Shown here piece after piece: positions 45,201 to 62,396 of a stretch of 64,000 nt of DNA. Within the stretch, counting starts at the first letter, position 1; each line of letters begins with the position of its first letter. This DNA is from Macrophomina tecta (lineage: Eukaryota; Ascomycota; Dothideomycetes; Botryosphaeriales; Botryosphaeriaceae). A program made the position numbers and the translations under genes. The notes under the pieces are model-generated. The model did no database searches. It saw only the letters and a list, made by a program, of their open reading frames with translations, and had not been told where the DNA came from. Location: NCBI GenBank assembly GCA_024180945.1, contig JAKSGN010000037.1:873501-937500 (forward strand), given 5' to 3'.

Positions 45201-47594
45201 GGAGCAGGTGTGGGTGCCGATGACGCCATGTTCCCGATCATCGAGGACTTCGGCGGCGAGCCCGGAGGGGTGTCACTGGGCTTTTCGAAGGAGCTGTTGG
45301 GAGTAGTTGAGATCTGACCTTGCGCAGGTTGACTAAAAGCTGAAAATGGGGTCGATTGAGCTCCAAGTTGGAAGGGAGATTGGGCTGCCGGAGGGTTCAT
45401 AGATGGGTTCCCATTCGCATCCAAAGCTGTTTGTGCGAAAGGAGAGTGTATTGTGGACGCGTTCGACGTTGGCTGCAAAGGCGATGAAGTAGCTGTGAAA
45501 GCAGTTGTAGTTGTCGTCGCGGAAGAAGCTATAGATAACGGTGAGAAAGGGCTGGTAGGCGAAGAGCTTAGCGTAAAGAAGGTCAAACCTTGGCTTGCAG
45601 GAGTGCCGAAGCCTCCAAACGAGGTAGGCTGAGAAGCCGAGCTGGTAGGCTTCCCAAAGGCGGACGAAGAAGCCGGTGCACCGAAGCCTGAGTTTGACGG
45701 TTGAGCAAATGGATTCTTGGGGGCTGCGGCTACAGCCGCGGCGAAGGGGTTTGTTGCTGGAGTGAACGAGGGCATTGCTGAAGTCCTCGCTTCAGTATCG
45801 GAGTCTGAGTCTTGATTGACGAAAAGTGACGGTTGGTCGTCGACAGCAGGCTGCTCCTCGATCATACCGCGCTCTTTAGCTTGCTTGACTGTTAGCCCAT
45901 TGACAATGGCCGAGTACGTTCTGCCGTGCCTCTTCGCCTCTACAATCATCTCCGACCTGAACTGCTGCCTCAGATTTGGACCTGCGGATGGTAAAATCCT
46001 TCCTTGTACAGAGGTGAGGTCAAGGTATTCGGTGCCGTCATCCTTCTCTAAAACCGAAAACCCAAATGCTTCGCAAAACTCACGCGTCTCTTCGTAATCG
46101 TCAAAGTTTAGAACCCTGGTGACTTCTTCCAGGTTCCAGTCCTCAACCTTCCGGTCGCCACCAATCCGGTACGCATTCCAGATTTTGCTGAGCATACACC
46201 TTCGGACCATATTGAAGACCAACTCAGCAACGCACGCCATCATGTAGGAGACCTGGCTGGACTTAATTATTTTGAAAAACCTTCCACCATTCGCCTGGGC
46301 AACGGGGTGTACAGTCTTTGGGGTGAGAGGACCCAAGAGTTGTGAGACATCCGCAGCAGCAGCGTAAATTTTCAGCGCCGTCTGCACACGGGGATGCTTA
46401 ATCAATTCCAGCGGCCATGATTGCACTCGATCTTCAATATCCGGGACTATGGCCTCCATCTGGAATAGAATGCTGTAGGCTCGAAACTCGGGCTCGTTGG
46501 GAGAACGATACCGGTCACGGTTCTCGTCATAGAGCGTCATGAGGGTGAGAAGTGTCTTGTCCAACTGTTCCCGATCCTGGTGCCTGTCGTACGAGGTCGG
46601 GATTTCCTCCTTGGGAAGAGCCATCTGGTGCAGGGACAGGATATGGAAACGGGTGATGCGCTCGAAGCAATCAATCTGTATGCGGATATCGGGGGTCTTG
46701 GTACATTGCTGGATAGTGAAGTCATTGCGCACGGCACGAGTGCGATCCCATAGGAACTTGTGGGCTTTTCCAAGATCGTTTTCGGCAAGAATTACGTTGA
46801 ATAAGTAGTCGCACGTCTTCGAGAGAGTAGGTGGTGGGCGGAGATCGGAGGGGAGTTGTTCTTCGAGGCCGGCAGCGGCGCGTCGAAACTTCTTGACCAT
46901 GCGGCTCTCCGAAGGCTCTTTCGTACCGGGCTCCTGCAAGGTCCATCAGACGATGCCTCTCACTTCCGAACGAAATTCAGGCTCACTCACCTGCTCAAGC
47001 TCCCACACATCCTTCTGATACATGCGTTCCACTCTCTCCCACTCCGCGCACATGTCCGGGCAGGTGCCTACAATGGTGATCGCGTCTTCCAAGCGGCGTG
47101 GTTTATCGGGATCCTGGATCAATCCGTTTGCGATCGCGTGCTTCCGTTCGAGGGTGCGGTTCGACTTGAGCTACAGCGCGGGGGAGATAGAGTCATTCTA
47201 GTTCTTTTCGAAACTCCGCGGGAATGAGGGTGAGGGGATGGATGGGGAGAGGTTAACATACTGTATCGAAACGCTGCTGCAACGGGAGGCCGGCGGTCGA
47301 GGCTGGCTGGAAGCCATTGGTCTGCGCAGTCGAGTTGCTGGAGCGCGAAGGCGAGCGCGGAGCTCCTCCGAGTGCTTGCTTCTGGCGGGGGCCTGAGGTA
47401 GCGGCACCTCTGGTGAACGAGCCCCTGGTCGCGGCGCCGCGACCACGACTGCGGAAGCTGCTGCTGTTTCCTCCATCACTGTCACTGGCGTTGCCGGAGG
47501 CGTTGCGAGGGTTGTTGTGCGCGCCGCCACGGGCGAATGTCTTCGAGCGAGTTGGTTTCGCGCGGCCGCGCTCACCTCCACGCGCTGACGACAT
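42203..47594 (-). CDS. SAC3: SAC3/GANP-type mRNA export factor (TREX-2 scaffold)
   Basis: Nuclear-pore-associated scaffold of TREX-2, linking transcription to mRNA export. 1747 residues; exons 47262-47594, 46991-47170, 42203-46933; introns 91 and 57 nt. The Arg/Gly/Ser-rich N-terminus is followed by GTCPDMCAEWERVERMYQKDVWELE, the family hallmark. The SAC3/GANP helical domain continues (LPSDLRPPPTLSKTCDYLF, IRIQIDCFERITRFHILSLHQM, EFRAYSILFQM, VSYMMACVAELVFNMVRRCML, EDWNLEEVTRVLNFDDYEETREF). The middle is a long Ser/Thr/Pro linker rich in FG-like and SPF words (about residues 550-880), then a helical segment (EAARRERLINQALDKITENLVLEPKIG) where Cdc31/Sus1-type partners bind in yeast. The C-terminus is extremely acidic, with a Glu run coded by a GAA/GAG microsatellite. 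Longer than yeast Sac3 (about 1300 residues). Confidence 0.93.
42322..42382 (+). repeat. CTT/CCT trinucleotide microsatellite in SAC3 tail
   Basis: On the coding strand it reads as GAA/GAG Glu codons, an uninterrupted acidic run of about 20 residues near the SAC3 C-terminus. Expected to vary in length between strains. Confidence 0.75.
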
Positions 47595-48999
47595 GGCGGT
47601 CGGCAGGTCGTGTGGTACCTCAGCGGGCGGCTATGTTCATCGGTCGCGACGCGGAATCGACGGAAGTGGTGTCTCAGAACGCGTCGCAGACGTAAATCGA
47701 TCCGGGAACGGTATGGTAGGAGCGGTTGCAAGGTGTGCAGGTCTTTGTCGCGACCGGGTGCTGGTAAAAGGCGACGCGAAGCTCTGAGCTTGGACGCCGG
47801 CTGCTTGGCGGCCGCGACGAACCATCCAGCCACCTTTTAGATATTCCCGATGGGGAAACAATCGCTGCCTCACTTCAGCCCAAACTCATCTAGTCCAAGA
47901 CCTAAGCCACTGGTAATTTCTCTTCCCTTTTCCGATGTATCTCATGCAAGCCGATGCATTCACAGCGCGGTGCATTGCAACCGCAAGAGCGTCAGTTGCG
48001 TCCTCACTCTAGTCGAGAATATACACTGAACATTTGTCATTTGCAATTCCTAATTTTAATAGATCAATCCAGCTCGTCTAATCGAGCTCTCACTTCAAGT
48101 CACCACGCACAATCTAAACAATAAAGACCGAAATTGATATTAAGTAGCATGGCCACTCTCGATCACTGTAGCGCACCACATCTACCAGTATATGAGTAGC
48201 CAGATCAGTCCCAATCGTCACCCTTTCTCCTTGCTGAAAGCTTAATCAGCCCTTGAAACAAAAGTAAAAGCCCGCTCAGAACGCTGACCAAGATGGAAAA
48301 CATGAGCACACCCGCGCCTGCGAACATAAAGGGACGCGCAGAGAGAAGAAGCCATATGATGGATCGTTTTGAACCAAATACTCCCCCGTGTACCACGTAA
48401 TGCCTCACCGCTCAGGTTGAGCACGGTGAGATGAAAAGAACAGGGAGTAGAAAAAATGAGATGGGGAAAAGGACAATTTTTTTTTCTGCCTCGAACTTTA
48501 AGCAATTTGCTTGCGCGTCCCTAACATACTCGTGTGTATGTGCGTTGCGGATCTAATAATCCAGCAATAGGACCTCACCCAACTCCTCGCTCTTCCTAAC
48601 ATACGGTTTGTTCCCAAAGAGTAACGGGGAAAATAAGCAGCGGTAGAAACATAAATGATCAATGTACTGCGCACAGCTTTTCACAGAACAATAAAAAAAA
48701 CTGTTCAGAGATTCCCACCCAGTAAGAGAAACGCTGATGCAGAGCCTTTGGCCAAGTCGTAGTCGTCGTAGCCGTTCCAAAGAATCCAAGATCAGTGCCC
48801 GGAAACGCAAATGCTGGACGTCATTGCTGATCGGTCATGTCGTCATTATAGTGATACAGGACAATTGAAGAGACGCTGTCGTGAACTTCGTCAAGCGGGT
48901 AACCCGTCGCGCGAGAAGAAGGCCAATGAAGATATATAACAAGCTGAAGACAGGAAGCCTGTGGCAGAATTGAAACCGTTGACGACGCTGTCTTTACGT
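47595..48999. other. Intergenic, SAC3 promoter and DUF2841 3' flank
   Basis: 1.4 kb; A+T-rich from about 47900 to 48800. A Tyr/Leu-rich short frame at 48205-48408 is not convincing as a gene. Confidence 0.4.
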
Positions 49000-51263
49000 C
49001 TACCCGTAGTGATTGCTGTTCATATTGTACTGTATGTTCGGGTGGCTCAATGAACCGGTGCGAAACGTGTTATTGTACGGCTCATCGAACGTGCCAGAGT
49101 GACTCCGCATCCCGGGCATCATGGGTATAGGGCCTGATACCGCCATTGTGTGACCCATTGCAGGAGATGCCGCTGACATGGCGCCAACCTGGGGACCCGG
49201 ACTGTACGGATGCTGAGGCGAGAGTTGAGGGTTCGAGCCAAAGGTGTAATTTACGGCGCCAGGGAAAGTTGTGTTCGAGGGAGTGGCGTATGAGGTATGT
49301 GAACTTTGTGCAAGAGACGTGCTGGAGGGAGAGGAGAAAGACGGATTGGACTGAACCGTCCGCCAGTCGTGGTTGTAGTTGGACGGCTGGCTCACGTAGC
49401 TCGGATCCCGGCTCATGGGGTAGGTGGGATTGTCAATGAAGTTTGCCGGTTGTTTCGAATCGAATGTGTACCTCTCATCGTAAACCTGTGGAGGCATCAT
49501 AGTAGCTTGTTGGTACGCCGGCTGCAGATCGCTCGGGTCGGAATAGGGCTTTGCCACAGGTGCCGCATAGCCCCGGAAGTCATTGTTGCCAGGGAAGAAG
49601 CCAGGGACCGGCTGCGGGGCAGGGTCCGGGAGGCCATCGGGCAACCGCTGGGGGTAGTCCCATCCCTGGTTGTCCAACTCGAGGCCCCTAGTCGATTCCA
49701 CGAGTTCCTCTTGATCCTCCTGCTGCGACGACTTCTGCGCTTGCTGGGCCTCTTGAGTCTCGACCGATGAGTGCTGGCGCTGGCGCTTACGAGAAGGACC
49801 AGATCCGGTTTTTTTATTCTGAAGAGCATGCTTGGGATAGCACTTCATGTGAACCACCGTGTCACCATCTAACTCAAACGATTAGCTTTGCAGGAGAATG
49901 CGGGGCAGGCCCAAACAAGCTCACCAATGCCATCGTTGACGTAATCCGACCAATACTGTGCGAGCTCGTAGATGTCGTTGAGGAACAAATCGCGCTTGCC
50001 TTTGCGGTCATCGCCATTGTGGTTGTCCTGGTCAAATTGCAAGACACAGTCCTTGGTGGAGTGGACCAAGAGATTGATGCCGCCCTCCTTCTGGGCTTGG
50101 TGCAACAAAATGTGTGTACCAAGTACAAGGCGCTCTGTACGCTTGCATTAGCCCCAGTGGCACAAAGGTAGGGCAAATGACCGGTCAATGCTTACCGGGT
50201 TTCCTGAGATGGTCGGGCTCTTTGTGCCGGACTTCATCCATAGTCGCACAGTCGGGATGGGGCATCAACTTCCACCAGTCTGCATGGGAGGTAGGCCACC
50301 ACGGAGGAGCGTCCGGGCCATCCTTGGGCTTCGCGCGCTTCTTCTGGGAGCTCTTCTCGGCCTCCTGCTTCTTTTTCTTATCGCTGCCCACGTAGGGATA
50401 GTGGGACTGTTTCTTGGGCTCAATTGCGCGAATCCAAGCTTTCAAGATAACCTTGCAGGCAAGCTGTTGCATCTGGTCCAAGCGACGACCCAGGACCTCG
50501 AGCACCTGAGTGCGGTCCTCAATGGCGAAGCTGACAGTCTGCTGCTCCTCAGGCTCGACATCGGCGCCGACAGACCAGTCCTCGTTCTCATCGTCATCGT
50601 CCTCGGCGAAACTCTGGTTGCGTGACGTGGAGCGCTGGCGCTTGCCGGGACGGGCGGGCTCGGCCCTGGGACTCTTTGCTTTTACCTTTGTCTTTTCGAC
50701 ATTCCGCTGGAGCTGATTGGTGGTGAAGATGCTTGCACGGCGGCTCTCGTCAGAATCAGTTGTCACTTGACTCGCAGCATCGACCCACTCTGACGATGCG
50801 GGCTCCTCGCTGGCTGCGGCACGGTCAGCAGGGGCATCTCTGTGCAGCCGGCTTCGGCGGACGTGCGCGGGACACAAACCGTAGACCTGCGGCCCACCAC
50901 GGCCAAAGGCGGGCGCGGGCGGTAGATGGTCGACGGCCGCGACCAGGTCGCGCCATTGCTGGGTGCGCGAGATCTGCTGTCGGAAGTGGTCGAATTTGTC
51001 CGAGGGCAGCACGAAGCCGTCGCCGCGGTCGTCGAGGCCGATGATGACAAAGGCGTTGGCTTGGATGTTGAAGTCCTTCCGAAGCGCGGTTGCGAGGGCC
51101 CGCGACGGCGATGGGGTCTAGCGAGGACGGGTTAGCGTGGCCGTTTACTGGCTGGGAAAATGCGGGGTACTGGTGAGGGCTGCGGGCTGGTGAGGGGGGG
51201 CTGAGGGCTGATACGCACGGGCGCCGTCCGCGGTTGTTGAGAGCTAACGCTCTGGGTGCTCAT
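49000..51263 (-). CDS. DUF2841 (YDR124W-like) protein, putative nuclear regulator
   Basis: 681 residues; exons 51219-51263, 50196-51117, 49925-50134, 49000-49868; introns 101, 61 and 56 nt. The first exon codes only 15 residues (MSTQSVSSQQPRTAP), so the start is the least certain part. The conserved domain begins near LGRRLDQMQQLACKVILKAWIRAIEPKKQ and continues PPWWPTSHADWWKLMPHP, HKEPDHLRKPERLVLGTHILL and RDLFLNDIYELAQYWSDYV. It is preceded by an acidic and basic low-complexity region with NLS-like PGKRQR and KKKKQEAEKSSQKKRAK. The C-terminal 280 residues are Gln/Pro/Ser/Tyr-rich and disordered. Family members include the protein of the Aspergillus fumigatus subtelomeric hrmA-associated cluster; biochemical function is unknown. 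Confidence 0.85.
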
Positions 51264-53813
51264 CCTGCTCGCTGTTGCTGGAGGTGTGGCATCGAGCGTG
51301 GTTTTGTTCGAGGGCTGCGCGTGCCATTTTGCGCTGCCGGCAGGCGCCAGCCTGCAATCGGCCGGGAACTGGACCATCGTGGCGGAGCGCAGCGAGAGGT
51401 CGAGGGCGGCCTGTCGAGCGGGTCTGTCGATGCAAGCCAGCTCAGCACGAGCGTGCTCTAAGCCCAAACAGTGCGCTTCGTCCGCGACTCGTCGCATGCA
51501 CCAAGGCCGTGGAATCTGGCATCGCAGGTGTTAGTCGCGGGCGCTATCGCTGGTCAAGACGGAAACATGGTTGACGGGCGGGCGGGAGTGCCTGTGGGAG
51601 ACAACAGGAAACGGTCCGGACGCTGCGCCCAACTTAAATAGCAGCCGTGGCGGCGGCGGCCTTATCGGCGACGCTGGCTGATGCGGCTGCAATTAAAGAC
51701 TGACCTACCTCTGAACCTTACCCGTCCCGTGCCTGGCTGCGACGGGAGAACTAGCGGCGGTCGCTGCTTGGCGGCAGATCGTGGTCAATCCGGCGCGGAG
51801 GGAGAGGGGGCGCAGGCTGCGGAGAGAAATGGATGCGGACGCTGCTGGCCTCACCAACGGGCGAGCGTGCTGCGCTGGAGGGTAGCAGAGGCGTGGCCTG
51901 TCCGGCGGCACCGCGCACGGGATCGGAGGGCGCGGCTGCGGCTGTTGCGCTGCACCACAGTCGGCGCGTGGCAGCTGATCTGGCGGAGGGGAGGGAGAGC
52001 GATGGTAAGGCCGCGCGACGGAGGTGAGACGGAGGGCGCGATGGGCGATTATTGGCGGAGTTCTGTGCCGCACGACGCAGACGGGATCGATGGACAGCAC
52101 AGCAGCAAGCCAACGATGAAACAAACGAGACGATAAGCGACTGCCAACGGCAGAGGGCGAACTCTGTTGTTCCTCGCGAAGCCTGACCGGCGCCGGGCTG
52201 GTATAAGAAGGACGCGGCAGCATCCATGCCTCTGCCACTCACCACCGACCCCCGCGCCGCCGCCGCCGCCGCCGCCGCCGCAGGCGCCCCCCGGCCATGT
52301 GCAGACGAGGCGAGGCAGAGAGCAGGTGCGTGCGTCCGCGGTGATACAAAACGAAAGAAAAATCGCCAGACCCTGGTGGGGATGGGAAGAGGTGGCCGCT
52401 GGATCGCTGCCGCGGCGCGGGTCGGCGGCGCACGCGCGCATCGATCTGGCGGCCAGCTCCACGCGCACCGTCTCTAGATTGCCGGCCGTCAGCGGTGTGG
52501 GTGTATACGCAGGATGATGAAACCGAGCCGAACCCTGGCCTTGGCAACGCTCTGGCTGTCGTCGCGGAATGCCCGTTCTGAGGCGCAAGAGCGCGCGAGA
52601 GACGATCAAACCGGCCGATGCTGCGGAGAGGCCGGGGGAGCCAGGCGGAGATCATCGGGACGCGCTTCCGCTGCCGCCGATTGCGTGTGTGCGACACACA
52701 GGCGCAGAAGGGCAAGCTCCACCGACCAGGGAAAGGGAAAAAAAAATAAATAATCTCAGTCGCGCGCTGGCAGATCTGATGAGACCCATCGCATCGAGAT
52801 AGAGACGCAGCAGAAGACGCTCACCAGATCTCTAATGCCCGCGCAATCTCACTCGCCCGGAGCTCCACCAGGGCCCTGACTGCTAGCGCACCACGGCCGT
52901 CAGCGTGCGCACCAGACCGCAGCGACTGCTTCCGCGCTTCCCCAGACGGCACTACAGCAGCAACAACGGCGGCGGCGGCAGCAGCAGCAGCCATCCAGCC
53001 AGCCCGCCCGCCCGCCGTTTGACGCACGCTCCGTCTGTCGCAGCCACCGGCCGGCGCCCCCCAAATTTTGCCCCAGGAATAGCCCGTCGACGGCTCGCGT
53101 ACCTGGCTCCCGCGGCCCGCCCGCCCAGCTACGACCAAATCATCGAGTCTACCGGGGCCTGATCAGCCCTAGGAACCGCCTCCCGGTCTCCGCGCAAAAA
53201 CAACGTGCCTGCTATCGTGCAAGCCACGCTCCGGGGCGAGCGGTGAACCACCCGGGGCCCTGCCTGGCCGCAAAAACGAATGCCAGCCCGGCCCTGAGGG
53301 CGTCAATTCCGCCCGTTGACGGGGCCAAAAGCAATTATCTGCAACACGCAACGGCCAAGCGAGTCGAGCAACGGCCGCTCTCCACCGCCGAAAGGGTACG
53401 CCCTCTGACAAGAACAGCAAACGGAGCTAGCAGCGCGCGGGAGAGTGCTGCGCGCGCCGTCCCGCCGGAGATGACGTTCCTCCAGGACTCTCACAGTCTC
53501 AAGTCACTCGACCGTCCCGCTCTTAGCGCACGTCGATGCAGGCTGAGCGAAGCAGCCCTGGTCTACTCTTTCCCTTCTTAGCCCACTGCAGATTAGTGTC
53601 TATCTAATCACCTACGTACAGCCATTCGTCTTTGCCGGATGCCCCTGTACCTGCCGCCGGCATTGCGCAACTTGCATCCCCGTGCGGCCAGACCCGCCCG
53701 CAGCAAGCAGCCGCTGCAGTACACTTGGCCACCACCAGTGCTCGCTTGACGGAGGCGCCGGCCTGGCTACACACGTCGACCGCTAACCGGGCTGCTGGGC
53801 AGCGCGTAGCATC
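51264..53813. other. GC-rich gene-free region, 2.5 kb
   Basis: Lies upstream of the DUF2841 gene and downstream of the ABC-C gene. GC-rich throughout, with a GCC microsatellite at about 52253-52281. Many overlapping open frames on both strands are explained by base composition. No conserved protein word or RNA gene seen. It may carry a long promoter or 5' leader of the DUF2841 gene. Confidence 0.45.
52253..52281 (+). repeat. GCC trinucleotide microsatellite
   Basis: About nine GCC units inside the GC-rich gene-free region; not in a supportable reading frame. Confidence 0.65.
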
Positions 53814-59009
<5,196 letters not shown>

Positions 59010-59410
59010 TGAAATTATCGCTGCACAGTAGGCGGTTGGAAAGTGTCCACGCTGCACAGGGAGGGACGGAGGAGATAGAGAGGTTTGGCAGCGTGACAGG
59101 TGTTGAGGGGATGTGTAAGCACGACCGAGTGACCGGGGCCGCCTTTTCAGAAGGAAAGAAGAGCCAACGGGACGATCGGGTTTCCAGACGTCACTGAGGT
59201 AAGCGGATAAGCTCCACGGATCGCCCGACGGCATTAGCTTGCCAAGCCCGCCCACTCTAGCGGAGTTAATCCTCGGCGATTGATAATGCCTGCGCGTCAG
59301 GCCGCTACCATTGTCATCGCTTATGAAGTCGGTAGAAGGATATTGATACATTCATTGAGCGTTGAGCTCGCATGTCGCCCGCGCAAATTGTCTACGATCC
59401 GCTTGCTACT
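59010..59410. other. Intergenic, ABC-C promoter region
   Basis: 400 nt between the ABC-C start and the stop of the next gene on the same strand. The frame stays open upstream of the ABC-C ATG without family character, so it is treated as promoter and 5' leader. Confidence 0.4.
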
Positions 59411-61868
59411 TCACTTGCCGTCTGCAAACTCAATGTGCTGGCTGCCTCCAGCATCGGTCATGGCTGCGTCCGTGTCTGCACCCCTGCCAGCTGCAGCCAT
59501 CTCAGCTACCAAGCCCGTTCCCTTCTCCGTCATTTCAGGCTGCCGTTGACCTTGTTCTCCATACCATTCCTTCGCCGACATGTGTCCAAACCCCGAGTCA
59601 CCATCATCATCCTTGTCTCCCGCTGATCCACTGGCTTCGTATGGCGGAGGTTGCTCAACATCCTGAGCAAGTTCTTCGCGGAACAACATGCTGTCTCCGG
59701 AGACGAATTCCTGGACTTGTGTCAACACCGACCTTGTTCTGCATATCAAAGGCCGTCTGATCGACTCACGGCGAGCTGCTGAGGTACATCCTCAAAGGGT
59801 TCGTTCAGCGCCTTCTCACTAGCGTAGACCAGCAGAACCTCGCGGTTCTCCATGGCTGCCGCCGTCAGCAGGTCGACTTCGGCGATGCGCTATGAACATT
59901 GAATTAGCCTATGTAGGTCTTAGGCCAGATTAGCTTTCACTCACCGACTTTGAAATCTGGCCCGTGCTGTCGTAGTGAATCCTCCACCATTCACTCGAAG
60001 TCCGTGCTGTCTCCGCATTCTCCAGCTCCACGGCCTCATCCAGGGCGTCGCCCTCAAGAAAATTTCGCCGGTCTTTGATATAAGTCACGGCAGGGTCTGT
60101 TGATATACCGCAAAGCTCATATTTGACCTTTGGGTTTAGCTTGCCTCCTTCAGAAGGCTCCTTGAGTAAGTTTGAGAGCTCTTCATATGCCCTGCGCGCC
60201 TCGTCTTCCTGCATCTTGAGTACGTCAAGCTTCCTCTTCACTCTGTCATAGATACTTTTTATTTGACGATGTAGCCTAGCGTCGCGTTCAGCATTAGGCT
60301 TTGCCACAGGCTCACCTGTGAGGCTAAGAGGCTCCATGGTCATGGCAGACATGGCTACCTCGAGTAATTCCAGCGAACTGCCTGACGCGCCGTTGTAGTG
60401 GAATCTCGATAATTTTTGGTTTCGCGCATCGATCTCCGCGAGCTGCTTCTCCTTATCCGCACGATCCCTGCGCATCTGCTTGGCCCTAGCCTCGTGTTGC
60501 TTCAAATACCTATCGGCGTACCAGGATACTGGGATCGTCATGTTTAAGCCCGTAGCTGCTGAGTCGGGCTGCTTCACAACCATAACAAGGACATCAGCTA
60601 TGCTGCTGATGGAAGCATGCACGTCTTTCGATCCATCAAGATCATTGGCCCAAACGGTTTCATCGAGGACGTCGTACAGTGACGCAGACGATTCGCTTCC
60701 ACGGTTGCTGAGGGTAGGTGTAAAGCACTTGAAACTTGCCTCAGATACTTCTCCTGCCCGCACTTCCTGGGCCTTCGTCTCAAACAACTTCTCATATCCG
60801 GCGCTTGGTTCAAGCCGTGTAGCTGCAACGTGCCAGGCCTCCAGGAATCTTGTAGCATCCGTGTCCCCGTCACTGCCGTTGGTACCATGAGTCTTATTGA
60901 GAGGCTCAGCACTCCCGTAGGCGCGATCCGTATAATCTAGGAAGGCCATGATGCGTTGTGTCTCGTGTATGACATCCGTTTGAGTCTCGTTATTCTGTTG
61001 ATTGTCAAGGTCGATTGTCTGTGACATTACGATGGGGTTTCCGGACCACCACTGCGGATCTTTGCCATAGTCCGGAAGAATATGGTCCTTCATGAGTAAT
61101 GCATTGTGAGATGCAGGAATGGTATTCAGGATAGTCAGGAGAGAAGGTAGGTAGTCTTGAGAAGCCATGGGTTTGAGAAAAGCCGGCTCGCCTGGCTCTC
61201 TCTTGCGCTGGGCGGGCGGAGGGTCGGGAATTGTGCTGGAGACCGTTGTCATTGCCCACTGGTTCTGCTCGTAGTGTTCGCGAGTAGCAGGGCCAAATTG
61301 GACGCCCGAAGAGCCCACCACGCCAGTCTCCTGGCCTACACTTGCATCTATCGCGGCCGTCAGCGTTCAATTCGCAAAGCACCGGTGTGTGAGGGCGTCC
61401 GGTGCTGGGAGACAGCGATGGCGGAGTCGTGCATACTGTTACTCGGGGTATTGGGTCGGGTGGCAGCAGTGCTCTGGGGGTATTGGGTGAGGGAGTCGTT
61501 CGCATGGTCTATTTGGAAGGCTGCTCGCGCAGTCGTTAGGCACCGCAAAGGGGCGCTTGGAGCCATGCCCTGAGTACTCACAAGGTATCCCGGCGTATTG
61601 ATTGCTGCCTCCGTCGCGGTCCTGGGAGAACAGCGTCTCGTCGTACTTGTCGGCAACGTAACGGTTGGGGTCTTGCTCAAAGTTGCTTATGGCGCGATCC
61701 AGGTCGCCGTTCGCATCCTGCTCACGCGTCAGTTCCTGCGCCCTGGTCATCAGGCGCGTCACTTGCCTTGATATAGCGCGGGGCGAACTTTGGGTCGGGC
61801 CTGCTGCCGGTGACAATCTCGCAGAAGCTGAGGAACTGGTCCACAGCCTCTTGCGACGGCTCCGTCAT
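59411..61868 (-). CDS. UBA/UIM-type ubiquitin-binding protein, inactive-deubiquitinase-like
   Basis: 714 residues; exons 61767-61868, 61582-61717, 61437-61520, 59945-61347, 59770-59889, 59411-59710. Intron 1 (61718-61766, 49 nt) is a GC..AG intron with donor GCAAGT; it joins APRYIK to DANGDLDRAISNF, completing an N-terminal UBA-like helix bundle (SQEAVDQFLSFCEIVTG onward). Next, LKPMASQDYLPSLLTILNTIPASHNALL and MAFLDYTDRAYGSAEPLN resemble the peptidase region of USP25/28-type enzymes, but I see no Cys box, so it is probably non-catalytic. A coiled coil follows (KQHEARAKQMRRDRADKEKQLAEIDARNQK, interrupted in places). The tail has a PPPYE word and is acidic. The boundary of intron 3 (61348-61436) is the least certain. 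Fungal proteins of this layout are annotated as ubiquitin-interaction-motif proteins; the cellular role is unknown. Confidence 0.82.
61718..61766 (-). other. GC-AG intron
   Basis: Donor GCAAGT and acceptor GAGCAG. Neither reading frame through the 49 nt keeps the UBA-like pattern, whereas removal gives an unbroken conserved helix. Confidence 0.7.
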
Positions 61869-62396
61869 GTTAAGGCGGGGAAGTGGGGCGTCGAAGTTAT
61901 AGCAAGTGCATTTGCAGGTGGTAGCGGGTGCGCTTTCTTGCGATAGGCTGTGTCTACGCAAACATGGCGCAGAATCGGGGAGGGTGCAAGGTTTTGGGCG
62001 GGAGCAGTGCACGAAGAGCTGCACCCGCGACCCCGCGCAAGCTTTCACCGTCAGGAAGCTCCGAGCCCTAATGACGCCTGCCAGGCCCGTGCGCCTCTGC
62101 CCTGACAGCTGTTACAGCAATCGACTAGTTCGAAGAAGAGCCTCGATCCAGCAGACACCACTAGAAGTGATCCAATGCGGACCGAGATCTCATACAAGAT
62201 GTTTCCCAGCTGTACCAGTATGCTCAAATCCTATGTACATAATATTTTGGTTCTCCAAACGCCTCATGATGCTAGAGCTGACTTTCCTCAACCACTACTA
62301 TTAATACAGTGCGGTTTACTTCCGCAGCATCCCATTCATAGTACACCATGCTTTTTTTTTTTTTTTTTAAGATCCGTGATTGCTTGGAGCCCTCAG
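61869..62396. other. Intergenic, with poly-T tract
   Basis: 528 nt between the ubiquitin-binding protein start and the PET127 stop. Run of about 17 T at 62352-62368. No gene seen. Confidence 0.4.

Noticed and set aside
51264..53813. Overlapping ORFs of 60-180 residues on both strands
   Set aside because: Open frames on all strands with Arg/Pro/Ala/Ser composition are the expected effect of GC-rich sequence with few stops.
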